Below are positions 51,492 to 60,804 of a stretch of DNA of 64,000 bases, piece by piece. Numbering within the stretch: the stretch's first letter is position 1; each line of letters begins with the position of its first letter. The translations under genes were made by a program, and so were the position numbers. The notes below the pieces were generated by a model. It saw only the letters and a program-made list of their open reading frames with translations, had not been told where the DNA came from and made no database searches. Origin of the DNA: Clostridia bacterium (GTDB lineage: Bacteria; Bacillota; Clostridia; Christensenellales; Aristaeellaceae); assembly GCA_017545905.1 (NCBI GenBank), contig JAFWXL010000092.1, positions 17,059-81,058 on the forward strand, in the 5' to 3' direction.

Positions 51492-52862
51492 TCAGCCTTC
51501 CGCAATCGCACGCGCAACATGCACGCCGCTGGCGGATGCATGGGACAGCGAATGCGTGATGCCGCTGCCGTCGCCGATGATATACAGACCCTTGTAGCGG
51601 CTCTCCAGCTTATCGCTGACCGCCACCTCCATGTTATAGAACTTGACCTCCACGCCGTAGAGCAGCGTGTCGTCATTCGCCGTGCCGGGCGCAACCTTAT
51701 CCAGCGCATAGATCATCTCGATGATGCCGTCCAGAATGCGCTTGGGCAGTACCAGACTCAGATCGCCGGGCGTAGCATTGAGCGTGGGCGTAAGGAAGGA
51801 ATCCTTCATGCGGTCATTGTTAGAGCGTCTGCCGCGGATCAGATCGCCGAAGCGCTGCACAATCACGCCGCCGCCGAGCATATTGCTCAGGCGGGCAATG
51901 CTCTCGCCATAGCCGTTGGAATCCTTAAACGGCTCGGAGAAATGCTTGGCGACCAGCAGCGCGAAGTTGGTGTTCTCGGTCTGCCTCGCCGGGTCCTCAT
52001 AGCTGTGGCCGTTCACGGTGATGATGCCGTTGGTATTCTCGTTGACCACTGCGCCCTTGGGATTCATGCAGAAGGTGCGCACCAGATCGCCGTATTTCTC
52101 CGTGCGGTAGACGATCTTGCTCTCGTAGAGCTCGTCCGTCAGATGGGAGAAGACCTCTGCCGGCAGTTCCACGCGCACGCCGATGTCAACGCGGTTGGAC
52201 TTGGTCGGGATCTGCAGCTCGTTGCACACGCGCTCCATCCACTTGCTGCCGATGCGGCCGACGGAGATGACGCAATCCTTACAGGTATAGGTCTTGTCCT
52301 TCAGATGTACGCCGTATCCGCCTTCAATCGCGGTGACATGCTCCACCGGCGTATCGAAGAAGAAATCCACCTTGTTTCTGAGGTCAGCATACAGGTTTTC
52401 CAGCACGACATAGTTCACATCCGTGCCCAAATGGCGGACAGAAGCATTGAGCAGGTGCAGATTATGCTGGATGCAGAGCTTCTTGAACTTGGTGCCGGCG
52501 GTAGAATAGAGTCTGGTGCCCTTGCCGCCGTAGCGCATGTTGATCTCATCGACATAGTGCATCAGTTCCAGTGCCTTGGTCTTGCCGATATACTCGTAGA
52601 GCGTGCCGCCAAAGTCGTTGGTGATGTTGTACTTGCCGTCGGAGAACGCGCCCGCGCCGCCAAAACCGCTCATGATCGAGCAGCTCCTGCAGCCGATGCA
52701 GGTCTTGATCTTCTCGCCGTCGATCGGGCAATGGCGCTTATCAAGCGCATGGCCCGCCTCAAACACGGCAACCTTCAGTTCAGGCTTCATGCGCATGAGC
52801 TCAAAGGCGGAGAAAATGCCGCCCGGGCCCGCGCCGATAATAATCACATCATAATTCATCAT
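51492..52862 (-). CDS. NAD(P)/FAD-dependent oxidoreductase
   Basis: A 456-residue flavoprotein. The FAD Rossmann motif VIIIGAGPGGIFSAFEL is at residues 6-22, with an acidic FEAG and, at the C-terminus, YIIGDGSGITHSLSHASASG. An unusual Cys cluster KTCIGCRSCS (near residues 54-63) follows, possibly a metal or disulfide site. This large family is common in Clostridia and usually annotated only as FAD-dependent dehydrogenase; the substrate is unknown. GGGGGAA precedes ATG 52862. A promoter 150 bp upstream and a terminator-like leader suggest attenuation control. Confidence 0.82.
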   Translation of the reverse strand: MMNYDVIIIGAGPGGIFSAFELMRMKPELKVAVFEAGHALDKRHCPIDGEKIKTCIGCRSCSIMSGFGGAGAFSDGKYNITNDFGGTLYEYIGKTKALELMHYVDEINMRYGGKGTRLYSTAGTKFKKLCIQHNLHLLNASVRHLGTDVNYVVLENLYADLRNKVDFFFDTPVEHVTAIEGGYGVHLKDKTYTCKDCVISVGRIGSKWMERVCNELQIPTKSNRVDIGVRVELPAEVFSHLTDELYESKIVYRTEKYGDLVRTFCMNPKGAVVNENTNGIITVNGHSYEDPARQTENTNFALLVAKHFSEPFKDSNGYGESIARLSNMLGGGVIVQRFGDLIRGRRSNNDRMKDSFLTPTLNATPGDLSLVLPKRILDGIIEMIYALDKVAPGTANDDTLLYGVEVKFYNMEVAVSDKLESRYKGLYIIGDGSGITHSLSHASASGVHVARAIAEG

Positions 52863-52889
52863 GCATTCCCCCGAAAATACAAACAGGCA

Positions 52890-52944
52890 TAAAAAAAGTA
52901 AACGAACAGCTGCGGGAATTCACATCCGGCAGCCAACCGTTTAC
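52890..52944 (-). promoter_or_regulatory. Terminator-like attenuator in the leader of the FAD oxidoreductase
   Basis: On the minus strand GTAAACG (52944-52938) and CGTTTAC (52904-52898) form the base of a stem with inner GGCTGC/GCAGC pairing, followed by seven T, all between the promoter and the start codon. A competing CCGT/ACGG hairpin overlaps the 5' arm. No known riboswitch class was recognised. The 346-bp gap 52863-53208 otherwise holds the promoter, the xylA terminator and a family A repeat. Confidence 0.6.
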
Positions 52945-53006
52945 GGCAGTCAGCAGCAAAGCCCATCCATATCATGAGCTTACACTTTGATATTAATCCT
53001 TGACAT

Positions 53007-53035
53007 ATTATAGCATAATATCCGGCGCTTTGCAA
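53007..53035 (-). promoter_or_regulatory. Predicted sigma-A promoter of the FAD oxidoreductase
   Basis: Minus-strand TTGCAA (53035-53030), 17-bp spacer, TATAAT (53012-53007). Confidence 0.75.
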
Positions 53036-53052
53036 TCCGTTTCCATGCATAG

Positions 53053-53081
53053 AAAAAGGGCTCCGGCAATACCGAAGCCCC
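53053..53081 (-). terminator. Intrinsic terminator of the xyl operon
   Basis: Minus-strand GGGCTTCGG/CCGGAGCCC hairpin followed by TTTTT, about 130 bp after the xylA stop. Confidence 0.85.
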
Positions 53082-53120
53082 TTCATCACACGTTGATACG
53101 CCATTCTCGCGTTCTGCATG

Positions 53121-53196
53121 TGCGAAGCATAGAAGGAAGTTTGAGGGATGAAATCCCTCAAGTCGATCTTAGGGCGTCAGCCCTAACGCCTCCCCC
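53121..53196 (-). repeat. Family A double-hairpin repeat, copy 5
   Basis: Minus orientation: TTAGGG/CCCTAA hairpin (53169-53186), TTGAGGG/CCCTCAA hairpin with ATTTCAT loop (53141-53161) and a CTTCTATGCTTCGCA tail. It sits between xylA and its terminator, so it is transcribed in the mRNA. Confidence 0.82.
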
Positions 53197-53208
53197 CTTA
53201 TCGAAGAA

Positions 53209-54522
53209 TTACAGGCCGAACAGCACGCTGTTGACGATGCTCTCCAGGTACTCCTGACGGCCGCTGCACGGCAGCGCCGGAGCGCCCATCTCGCAGGCAT
53301 ACGCAGAAAGCTCTTCCAGCGTCGTCTCGCCCGCCGCGATCTTTGCGCCGATGCCGGTCTTATAGCTGGCATAGCGCTTCTCGACGAACTCGTCCAGACG
53401 GCCGTCTTCGATGAGCTTAGCAGCCTTGATCAGGCCCAGCGCGAAGGCGTCCATGCCCAGGATGTACGCGTGGAACATGTCTTCCGGCGTGTAGCTCGGA
53501 CGGCGGTTCTTGGCGTCAAAGTTGAAGCCGCCGGTCAGGCCGCCCGCCTTGAGCACCTCGTACATACACATGGTGGTCTCGTAGATATCGAACGGGAACT
53601 CGTCGGTATCCCAGCCGAGCAGATAGTCGCCCTGGTTGGCGTCGACGGAGCCGAGCATACCGTTGATGCGGGAGACGCGCAGATCATGCTGGAAGGTATG
53701 GCCAGCCAGCGTAGCATGATTGGCCTCAATGTTCATCTTAAAATCCTTGTCAAGGCCATGTGCGCGCAGGAAGCCGATCGCAGTCGCCGCGTCGAAATCA
53801 TACTGATGCTTCATCGGCTCCTTCGGCTTGGGCTCGATGTAGAAATCACCCGTAAAGCCGATGCTGCGGCCATACTTGACGGCCATCTTCATCAGGTTGG
53901 CGATATTCTCCTGCTCAAAGCCCATATCGGTATTGAGCAGCGTCTCATAGCCCTCGCGGCCGCCCCAGAAGACATAGCCCTTGCCGCCGAGCTTGACGGT
54001 GATCTCCAGCGCCTTCTTGATCTGCGCCGCAGCAAAGCAATACACGTCAGCAGAGTTGGAGCTGCCGGCGCCGTTCATGTAGCGCGGATTGGAGAACATA
54101 TTCGCGGTGCCCCACAGGCACTTGATGTTTGTGCCCTTCATCTTCTCCAGAATATAATCGGAGATCTCGTCCAGACGGCGGTTGGTTTCCTTGATGTCGT
54201 CCGCTTCCGGCACGATGTCCACATCGTGGAAGCAGAAATACTCGATGCCCAGCTTCTGCATAAACTCGAAACCGGCGTCTACCTTGGCCTTGGCATGCTC
54301 CATTGTGCCTTTCTCTGCGCCGAAGGACTTGTCCGCCGTGTCGCGGCCGAACATATCGGTGCCGCCGGCGCACAGGTTGTGCCACCAGGCCATGGCAAAG
54401 GGCAGATGCTCGCGCATGGTCTTGCCCATGATCACCTGATCCGGATTGTAGAACTTGAAAGCAAGCGGATTCTTGCTCTGCGGGCCCTCGTACGGGATAA
54501 CGGGAATGTTCTCAAAGTACAT
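53209..54522 (-). CDS. xylA: Xylose isomerase
   Basis: A 437-residue class II enzyme converting D-xylose to D-xylulose. Catalytic and metal sites: [11 protein letters not shown] (His and Asp near residue 100), [34 protein letters not shown] and [17 protein letters not shown]. It has the N-terminal extension typical of class II enzymes of Firmicutes and Proteobacteria. AGGAGGA precedes ATG 54522. It is the third gene of the GH3-xylB-xylA operon, so the pathway runs xyloside to xylose to xylulose 5-phosphate. Confidence 0.96.
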   Translation of the reverse strand: MYFENIPVIPYEGPQSKNPLAFKFYNPDQVIMGKTMREHLPFAMAWWHNLCAGGTDMFGRDTADKSFGAEKGTMEHAKAKVDAGFEFMQKLGIEYFCFHDVDIVPEADDIKETNRRLDEISDYILEKMKGTNIKCLWGTANMFSNPRYMNGAGSSNSADVYCFAAAQIKKALEITVKLGGKGYVFWGGREGYETLLNTDMGFEQENIANLMKMAVKYGRSIGFTGDFYIEPKPKEPMKHQYDFDAATAIGFLRAHGLDKDFKMNIEANHATLAGHTFQHDLRVSRINGMLGSVDANQGDYLLGWDTDEFPFDIYETTMCMYEVLKAGGLTGGFNFDAKNRRPSYTPEDMFHAYILGMDAFALGLIKAAKLIEDGRLDEFVEKRYASYKTGIGAKIAAGETTLEELSAYACEMGAPALPCSGRQEYLESIVNSVLFGL

Positions 54523-54577
54523 AGCGCGTTCCTCCTGTCTGATTCTTGTTCTATGTCGATTTCAATGAAAAGCGTGT

Positions 54578-56056
54578 TTAGCGGATGACGGGGAATACAT
54601 CCTTGAGCGCCGGGTAGATGGCCTTGAACTTCTGATACTGCGCCTCATAGCGCGCGGTCAGCTCGGCGTCCGGCTCCAGTACGGAGGCGGTCTTCACGAT
54701 TGCGTCGCAGGCAGCCTGCACGCTCTCGTATGCGCCGCAGGCAACCATCGCCAGCATCGCGCCGCCCATGCCCGGGCCCTGTTCGCAGGCCGGGCTCTCC
54801 AGCGTCACACCCAGCACGTTGGCCATGATCTTCTTCCACAGCGGGCTCTTCGCGCCGCCGCCGCAGATCTTGGAACTGCTGACCTCGATCCCAAGGCTTC
54901 TGGCAATCTCCACGCTGTCGCGGATAGCGAAGGCTACGCCCTCCAGCACGGCCTGCGTAAAGTCGGCGCGGGTGGTATCCATGCTCATGCCGATGAACGT
55001 CGCACGCGCGTCGGTGTCATTGATCGGGCTTCGCTCGCCCATCAGATACGGCAGATAGAAGACGTTATTGCGGCCGAGCTTCTCATCGCTGATGAGCGCC
55101 TGCTCGCCGGCATAGTCCTTCGTGCCGAGAATCTCATCCATAAACCACTTGTTGCAGGAAGCGGCAGAGAGCACAACGCCCATCAGGTGGTAGCCGCCGT
55201 CCGCATGGGCAAAAGCGTGCAGCGCGTTGTTCGCGTCCACGCCGAAGCTCTTTGATGAGATGAACACCGTGCCCGACGTGCCCAGGCTGATGTTGCAGCC
55301 GCCCTCGCCAACGACGCCCGTGCCGACCGCAGCTGCTGCATTATCGCCCGCGCCCGCCGCCACGCGCACGCCGCTGGGCAGACCCAGCGCGATAGCCAGT
55401 TCCGGCTTCACCGTGCCGATACAGTCATAGCTTTCAAAGAGCTGCGGCATCTGCGCTTCGCTCACGCCGCAGATCTCCATCATTTCTTTGCTCCAGCGCT
55501 TGTTCTTCACATCCAGCAGCAGAATGCCGGATGCGTCGGAATAATCGCAGGCATGCACGCCGGTGAGGACATAGTTGATATAGTCCTTAGGCAGCATGAT
55601 CTTGCTGATCTTTGCAAAGCTCTCCGGCTCGTTCTCCTTCATCCACAGGAGCTTGGGTGCGGTAAAGCCTGCAAAGGCGATATTCGCCGTCATCTCGGAG
55701 AGCTTCTGCTTGCCAATGACATTGTTGAGGTAATCCACCTGCGCAGCCGTTCTGCCGTCGTTCCACAGGATAGCCGGACGGATCACGTTGTCATGCTCAT
55801 CGAGCACAACCAGACCGTGCATCTGACCGCCGGCGCCGATGCCCGCAACCTGCGATGCGTCCACGCCCTCCAGCAGCTCGGGAATACCTTCCATCATGGC
55901 CTTGCGCCAGTCCTCAGGACTTTGCTGGCTCCAGCCAGGCTGCGGGAATTCGAGCGGGTATTCCTTTGTGACCACGTTCAGGATCTCGCCCATCTCATCC
56001 ATCAACAGGAGCTTTGCTGCCGATGTGCCAAGGTCAATACCGATGTAATAGCTCAT
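54578..56056 (-). CDS. xylB: Xylulokinase
   Basis: A 492-residue FGGY-family kinase phosphorylating D-xylulose. N-terminal IGIDLGTSAAKLLLMDEMG, substrate region GAGGQMHGLVVLDEHD (near residue 75-90), ILWNDGRT, and the C-terminal CGGGAKSPLWKKIMANVLG adenosine motif. Length is typical. AAAGGGTGA precedes ATG 56056. It lies between the GH3 gene and xylA with 55 bp or less on each side. Confidence 0.95.
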   Translation of the reverse strand: MSYYIGIDLGTSAAKLLLMDEMGEILNVVTKEYPLEFPQPGWSQQSPEDWRKAMMEGIPELLEGVDASQVAGIGAGGQMHGLVVLDEHDNVIRPAILWNDGRTAAQVDYLNNVIGKQKLSEMTANIAFAGFTAPKLLWMKENEPESFAKISKIMLPKDYINYVLTGVHACDYSDASGILLLDVKNKRWSKEMMEICGVSEAQMPQLFESYDCIGTVKPELAIALGLPSGVRVAAGAGDNAAAAVGTGVVGEGGCNISLGTSGTVFISSKSFGVDANNALHAFAHADGGYHLMGVVLSAASCNKWFMDEILGTKDYAGEQALISDEKLGRNNVFYLPYLMGERSPINDTDARATFIGMSMDTTRADFTQAVLEGVAFAIRDSVEIARSLGIEVSSSKICGGGAKSPLWKKIMANVLGVTLESPACEQGPGMGGAMLAMVACGAYESVQAACDAIVKTASVLEPDAELTARYEAQYQKFKAIYPALKDVFPVIR

Positions 56057-56089
56057 GTGTCCGTCACCCTTTCTATCTGTACTGTTGCG

Positions 56090-58183
56090 TCACAGTCTGA
56101 TTCTGATGCTCTCCCTGCCCGTCAGCGCCGCGCTGCGCGCATCCGGCTGGCTCGTGCCCACATAGAGCACAGGCACGCCTTCGCTGACGTATTCGCCCTG
56201 TTCATCGACAACCAGCAGGCGCTTTTTATCGATTTCAATCGCCGCTTCAACCGTTTTTCCAGCCGGGCAATTCACGCGTGCAAAGCCGCAGAGGCGCGCG
56301 TTGCGCGGCGCATGTCTGCTGCCCTCGTTCTGCACGTAAACCTGCACGACATCCTGCGTATCGGCTGCGCCCGCATTCATCAGCGTCGCCTGCACAACAA
56401 TCTTTCCGCCCTCGTCCTTTGCAGCGGCTTCCTGCACATGCACATCGCCGTACGTCAGGCCGTAGCCGAACGGATACAGCGGCTCATGCTCAAAGTAGCG
56501 GTACGTACGGCCCTTCATGCTGTAATCCGTAAATTCCGGCATGAGGTCTAGCTGCTCGTTGTGATAGAACGTCAGCGGCAGTTTGCCGGACGGAGACACC
56601 TTGCCAAAGAGAATATCGGACACGGATTTGCCGCCGCGCGCGCCCGGATACCACGTAAGCAGCACAGCGTTTGCATCGTCTGCCGCTTTGCCCAGATCGA
56701 TCGCGCTGCCCGCCATCAGGCAGATGACCGTCGGCTTGCCCACTGCCAGCACAGCGTCCATGAGCTTGCGCTGGCACAGCGGCAGCAGCAGATCCGCCTT
56801 GTCGCCGGAAGCCGCCGCATTACCGGTATCGCCTTCCTCTCCCTCGAGTGTCTCGTCCAGACCAACCACCAACACCACTGCATCGGACAGTTCTGCCGCG
56901 GCAAGCGCCTCAGCGATGCGATCGTCCGGCTGACCCAGATTCTCCTCGCGGTCGCGGAAGAGATGGCTGCCCTGCGCGTAGAGTACGCGCACATCATCGC
57001 CCAGCTCATCCTGAATGCCTTCCAGTATCGTCACATACCGTGAAGACGTGCCGTGATAATTGCCAATCAAAGCAGCGCGGCTGTTTGCGTTCGGGCCGAT
57101 GACAGCCAGCGTCTGAATCCTGTTTTTATCCAGCGGCAGCATGCCGTCATTCTTGAGCAGCACGCAGCTCTTCTCGCTCGCCTCGCTCGCCTTTTCGATA
57201 TGTTCGCGGCACTCGACGGCGGTATAGGGAATCGCGTCGTATTCGCTGCCCTCCATGATGCCCAGCATATAGCGCGCCGTGAACAGACGCACAGCCGCCT
57301 GACGAATCTGCGCCTCGGTCACAAGGCCCTTTTCATACGCCTTCATCATATAGATGTAGGTATTGCCGCAATTGACGTCGCAGCCGTTTTCAAGCGCCAT
57401 CGCGGCGGACTCTTCCGGCGTATCCGTCACCTGATGATGCTCGTGGAAATCGCGGATCGCCCAGCAGTCGGACACGACATGCCCCTCAAATCCCCACTCG
57501 CCGCGCAGAATATCCGTCAGCAGCGTTTTGCTGCCGCAGCAGGGTTCGCCGTTGGTGCGGTTATACGCGCCCATCACAGCCTCCACGCCTGCATCGACCA
57601 CCAGATCGCGGAAGGCCGGCAGATAGGTTTCCGCCATATCCTTCTTCGTGGCAGCGGCATTAAACCGGTGACGCAGCGCCTCCGGGCCGGAGTGTACGGC
57701 AAAATGCTTGGCGCACGCGGCGCTCTTCATCACCTCGCCGTCGCCCTGCAGGCCTGCTACAAACGCCTTGCCCAGCTCGCCCGTCAGATACGGATCCTCG
57801 CCGTAGGTCTCGTGTCCGCGGCCCCACCGCGGGGCGCGGAAGATATTCACATTGGGCGACCAGAAGGTCAAACCCTTATAGATATCGCGATCACCATGGG
57901 CAGCAGAAGCATTATACTTCGCGCGGCCTTCCGTCGCAGCGATATCGCCCAGCTGACGCATGAGTTCGGGATCAAACGCCGCCGCCAGACCAATCGCCTG
58001 CGGAAAGCTGGTCGCCGTGCCTGCGCGCGCCACGCCGTGCAGCGCCTCGTTCCACCAATTGTATGCAGGAATACCCAGACGCCCGATGGCCGGCGCATCA
58101 TAGCGAAGCTGGCTTGCCGCCTCTTCCACTGTCATTTCGGATACGAGTGCCTGCGCTTTCTGCCTCGCCAAATTCCTGTTCAT
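56090..58183 (-). CDS. GH3 glycosidase, probable beta-xylosidase
   Basis: A 697-residue family 3 glycoside hydrolase. The N-terminal opening (APAIGRLGIPAYNWWNEALH, GVARAGTATSFPQAIGLAAA) is that of bacterial and plant-type beta-xylosidases. The nucleophile Asp is in GHVVSDCWAI, the substrate-binding KHF region is CAKHFAVHSGPE, and a C-terminal fibronectin III-like domain starts near residue 600. There is no signal peptide, so it acts on imported xylo-oligosaccharides. ATG 58183 is 9 bp from AAAGGAAGG; ATG 58192 abuts it. The xylB-xylA context favours xyloside over glucoside. Confidence 0.88.
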   Translation of the reverse strand: MNRNLARQKAQALVSEMTVEEAASQLRYDAPAIGRLGIPAYNWWNEALHGVARAGTATSFPQAIGLAAAFDPELMRQLGDIAATEGRAKYNASAAHGDRDIYKGLTFWSPNVNIFRAPRWGRGHETYGEDPYLTGELGKAFVAGLQGDGEVMKSAACAKHFAVHSGPEALRHRFNAAATKKDMAETYLPAFRDLVVDAGVEAVMGAYNRTNGEPCCGSKTLLTDILRGEWGFEGHVVSDCWAIRDFHEHHQVTDTPEESAAMALENGCDVNCGNTYIYMMKAYEKGLVTEAQIRQAAVRLFTARYMLGIMEGSEYDAIPYTAVECREHIEKASEASEKSCVLLKNDGMLPLDKNRIQTLAVIGPNANSRAALIGNYHGTSSRYVTILEGIQDELGDDVRVLYAQGSHLFRDREENLGQPDDRIAEALAAAELSDAVVLVVGLDETLEGEEGDTGNAAASGDKADLLLPLCQRKLMDAVLAVGKPTVICLMAGSAIDLGKAADDANAVLLTWYPGARGGKSVSDILFGKVSPSGKLPLTFYHNEQLDLMPEFTDYSMKGRTYRYFEHEPLYPFGYGLTYGDVHVQEAAAKDEGGKIVVQATLMNAGAADTQDVVQVYVQNEGSRHAPRNARLCGFARVNCPAGKTVEAAIEIDKKRLLVVDEQGEYVSEGVPVLYVGTSQPDARSAALTGRESIRIRL

Positions 58184-58251
58184 TGCGCTCATTCCTTCCT
58201 TTGTCCGTATGGTCTGCACAGTTTGGCAACATTCTTTCCTAACTCGATTCC

Positions 58252-58280
58252 ATGATAAGCGAAACGCACATTCTTGTCAA
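58252..58280 (-). promoter_or_regulatory. Predicted sigma-A promoter of the GH3-xylB-xylA operon
   Basis: Minus-strand TTGACA (58280-58275), 17-bp spacer, TATCAT (58257-58252). Confidence 0.75.
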
Positions 58281-58284
58281 GAAT
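58270..58284. promoter_or_regulatory. Palindromic candidate operator over the xyl promoter
   Basis: ATTCTTG-T-CAAGAAT, a perfect 15-bp palindrome covering the -35 box. A plausible site for the ROK regulator encoded at 59463 or another sugar repressor. Confidence 0.55.
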
Positions 58285-58314
58285 TTTTATATTCTTCGCC
58301 CGAATTTTAGAGGA

Positions 58315-58343
58315 TTGCGACAAGGCCCCTCTTCTGCTATAAT
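58315..58343 (+). promoter_or_regulatory. Predicted sigma-A promoter of the cysteine desulfurase gene
   Basis: TTGCGA, 17-bp spacer, TATAAT, 29 bp upstream of the start codon. Confidence 0.75.
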
Positions 58344-58372
58344 GCCTGTATCCATTCAAGACGGAGGCGCTT

Positions 58373-59485
58373 ATGCTCAACCTTCCTGTATATCTGGATC
58401 ATGCCGCAACCACCGTTCCCGATGAAGCAGTCATCAGCGCAATGACGGCCTGCATGCGCATGCAGCCATACAACGCATCCGGCGCATACAGTGCGGCAGG
58501 CGACAGCCGGCGAATCCACCGCTTTGCCAGAAGGCGCATCGCCGGGATGCTCGGCTGCCCGCCTGAGGATATCTTCTTCACCTCCGGCGGCACAGAGGCC
58601 AACAACTGGGCCGTTCGCGCGTTTTCCGGATCGCACGCTGTCCTTTCCGCCGTCGAGCATCATTCCGTTCTGGAAGCCGCCCGCACCGCAGCCTGCCGGA
58701 TCACAACCGTGCCGCCCGATTCATCAGGCTTCGTATCTGCAAAGGCCATTGAAGCGGCGCTCACGCCGGACACGCGCCTCATCTGCCTGCAGTGGGCCAA
58801 CAATGAAACCGGCGTCATTCAGCCCGTGCGCGAGGTTTATGCCCTGGCAAAAGCCCGGGGCATTCACCTGCATGTCGATGCGGTGCAGGCATTCGGTCAT
58901 GTTCCCGTCAGTGCACAGCACTGCGACAGCATGAGCCTCTCGGCGCACAAGCTATACGGTCCGCGCGGCGCTGGTGCACTGTATATCCGCAGCGGCGTCT
59001 CTATCCCCCCGATGCTTGTCGGCGGCATGCAGGAAAGCGGCATGCGCGCCGGCACAGAAAACACGCCCGCCATCTGCGGCTTTGAAGTGGCTGCGCAGAT
59101 GGCGGACGAAGATATGCCGCAGCGCATGGAGCATGAACATGAATTGCTGGATGCGTTTACCTCACGGCTCAAAAGCAGCATGCCTGGCCTGCGCGTGCTG
59201 GGCGAAAACCGCGCGCGCCTTCCGGGCATTGCCGCACTTTTGCTGCCCGGCGTCACCGCCGAGCAGGCAATCGCCGCGCTCGATCTCAAAGGCGTCCTGA
59301 TCTCCGGCGGCGCTGCATGCGCCTCGCACTCAGGAAAGCCCAGTCATGTCTATACGGCGATGGGCCTTTCTGCCGAAGAAGCCGCCTGCGTGATCCGCAT
59401 CAGCATCGGGCGGCACACCACCGCTGGCCAACTTGCCTACGCAGCGGAGATGCTTGAAGCGATCATTCCTGCGCAAGCGCGCTGA
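58373..59485 (+). CDS. Cysteine desulfurase (NifS/IscS family)
   Basis: A 370-residue PLP enzyme that mobilises sulfur from cysteine. VYLDHAATTVPDEAV at the N-terminus, TSGGTEANNWA, ANNETGVIQPV, HVDAVQAFGHVPV, the PLP lysine in SLSAHKLYGPRGAG, and the catalytic Cys in SGGAACASHSGKPSH. The short Cys loop with no insertion fits group I NifS/IscS. No iscU, thiI or mnmA lies nearby, so the sulfur acceptor is unknown. GGAGG precedes ATG. Its 3' end overlaps the convergent ROK gene by 23 bp. Confidence 0.9.
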   Translation: MLNLPVYLDHAATTVPDEAVISAMTACMRMQPYNASGAYSAAGDSRRIHRFARRRIAGMLGCPPEDIFFTSGGTEANNWAVRAFSGSHAVLSAVEHHSVLEAARTAACRITTVPPDSSGFVSAKAIEAALTPDTRLICLQWANNETGVIQPVREVYALAKARGIHLHVDAVQAFGHVPVSAQHCDSMSLSAHKLYGPRGAGALYIRSGVSIPPMLVGGMQESGMRAGTENTPAICGFEVAAQMADEDMPQRMEHEHELLDAFTSRLKSSMPGLRVLGENRARLPGIAALLLPGVTAEQAIAALDLKGVLISGGAACASHSGKPSHVYTAMGLSAEEAACVIRISIGRHTTAGQLAYAAEMLEAIIPAQAR

Positions 59486-60680
59486 AGTACTTCTCTATCA
59501 GCTTGCCCGCGCCGCCCTGCGCCGCCAAATGTGAAAGCGCCCGCCGGTCATAGGCAATCTCAAAGAGTCCGCCGCGCGGATAATAGCGGAACTGGTTCAG
59601 TTCTTCCTTGAGGCACGCGTCAAAATGTCCGTCTGCCCATGCAAGGTCGCCTTGAAAAACAACCAGCTCCTGATTGTAGGACAGGGACAGATTCTGCAGC
59701 GCGACCGCAAAGCAATGCGCCAGATACGCGCCCGCCTTACGGGCACGCTCGTCGCCTGCGCGCGAGCGCTCAAACAGCCGGGGCAGCGTCATTGTCCGGG
59801 CTGTTTCTTCATCCTCGCCCAGCTTCACAAGCAGGCGATGTACGCGCTGGGGGCTCACCATGCTCTCCAGACAGCCCCGTTTGCCGCAGCCGCAGATCAC
59901 CTCGTCCGTATCGCTGATGATCATATGACCGATTTCGCCGATCAGCGAATCGCGGCCGTTAAGCACATGCCCCTTTTCGATCAGGCAGGCCGACACACCC
60001 CATGTGGTGAACATGGTCAGAAGGCGGTTTTCCGCATATTCCGGATGCTCGAGCAGCAGCGCACGGCCGGAAGCCTTGCCTGCATTGTCGATATAATACG
60101 TCAAATGACCACCAAAGTGGGCGCTCAGCTTCTGCTGCATATCCACATCAGCACCCCACGCCGGCGCCTGCGAATTATAGCGAAGCACCTTCGTGTCGTA
60201 ATCCACCGTGCCCGGCACAGTGAGCACAAGGCCGTAAAGCGCACCGACATCCATACCCTGCGCACCCAGATAGCGATCTGCAAGTGCGCGCACATCATCC
60301 AGCGCCCGGTCCAGATCGCCGCACAGCTCATAAGCGTATTCCTGCAGGGCATATATCCCTCCAACCAGATCGCTCATCGCCAGCGTGATGGCCTTTGGCC
60401 AGAGGTTCACGCACAGGATCTTGCGCGTATCGCAGAACTGGAAGAGCTCCGGTTTTTTGCCGCCGGCACTCGTGCTTTCGCCAAAGCCGACAGAAGCAAT
60501 TACCCCCCTCTGACAGTAGTGCTGCAAAAAGCGCATGACCGTCTGGCGGCTGATGCCCGTCAGCTTGTGGATCTCCGCGGCAGTCAGCACCTTGCCTGAA
60601 CGAATAACCTTCAGCATCATCTGTCGGTTGCGCGCTTTCGCGTCGCCCGGCATGGCTACCTGTTCCCGCTGTGTCAACAT
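59463..60680 (-). CDS. ROK-family transcriptional regulator, XylR-like
   Basis: A 405-residue regulator. An N-terminal winged helix-turn-helix (about 20-75: AAEIHKLTGISRQTVMRFLQ) is fused to a ROK sugar-binding domain with a zinc site CGCGKRGCLESM and AIDNAGKASGRALL. The catalytic kinase motif is not intact (the N-terminal ATP loop reads NLWPKAITLAMSDLVGG), as in XylR/NagC repressors. It is placed between the xylose catabolic operon and a sugar importer, so xylose or xylo-oligosaccharide is the likely inducer. AAAGGAG precedes ATG 60680. Confidence 0.85.
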   Translation of the reverse strand: MLTQREQVAMPGDAKARNRQMMLKVIRSGKVLTAAEIHKLTGISRQTVMRFLQHYCQRGVIASVGFGESTSAGGKKPELFQFCDTRKILCVNLWPKAITLAMSDLVGGIYALQEYAYELCGDLDRALDDVRALADRYLGAQGMDVGALYGLVLTVPGTVDYDTKVLRYNSQAPAWGADVDMQQKLSAHFGGHLTYYIDNAGKASGRALLLEHPEYAENRLLTMFTTWGVSACLIEKGHVLNGRDSLIGEIGHMIISDTDEVICGCGKRGCLESMVSPQRVHRLLVKLGEDEETARTMTLPRLFERSRAGDERARKAGAYLAHCFAVALQNLSLSYNQELVVFQGDLAWADGHFDACLKEELNQFRYYPRGGLFEIAYDRRALSHLAAQGGAGKLIEKYFSALAQE

Positions 60681-60725
60681 GTTCCTGCTCCTTTTGCTTT
60701 CAAGTACCCTATTCTATCATATACT

Positions 60726-60754
60726 TGTCCCTCGCGCCGGACAATTCCGGCTAT
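60726..60754 (-). promoter_or_regulatory. Predicted promoter and inverted repeat of the ROK gene
   Basis: A minus-strand TTGTCC, 17-bp spacer and TATGAT place a sigma-A promoter just ahead of the gene (limits approximate, about 60717-60746). TTGTCC and GGACAA form a 6-bp inverted repeat separated by 8 bp inside it, a possible autoregulatory site. Confidence 0.5.
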
Positions 60755-60761
60755 GATCAGA

Positions 60762-60791
60762 AAGTGCTCCCGGACGAATCGGGAGCATTTT
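60762..60791 (-). terminator. Intrinsic terminator of the sugar ABC transporter operon
   Basis: Minus-strand AAATGCTCCCG/CGGGAGCA hairpin followed by CTTTC. Confidence 0.72.
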
Positions 60792-60804
60792 CTGTATAGG
60801 GGGG

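Noticed and set aside
52945-53000. Purine riboswitch in the FAD oxidoreductase leader
   Set aside because: A CCGTAAA element resembles part of the purine class, but the remaining conserved loops are missing.
52859-53161. Possible leader peptide gene overlapping the FAD oxidoreductase leader
   Set aside because: It has no ribosome binding site and its frame runs through the hairpin and into a family A repeat. A short leader peptide starting near 52975 cannot be excluded but has no support beyond an open frame.
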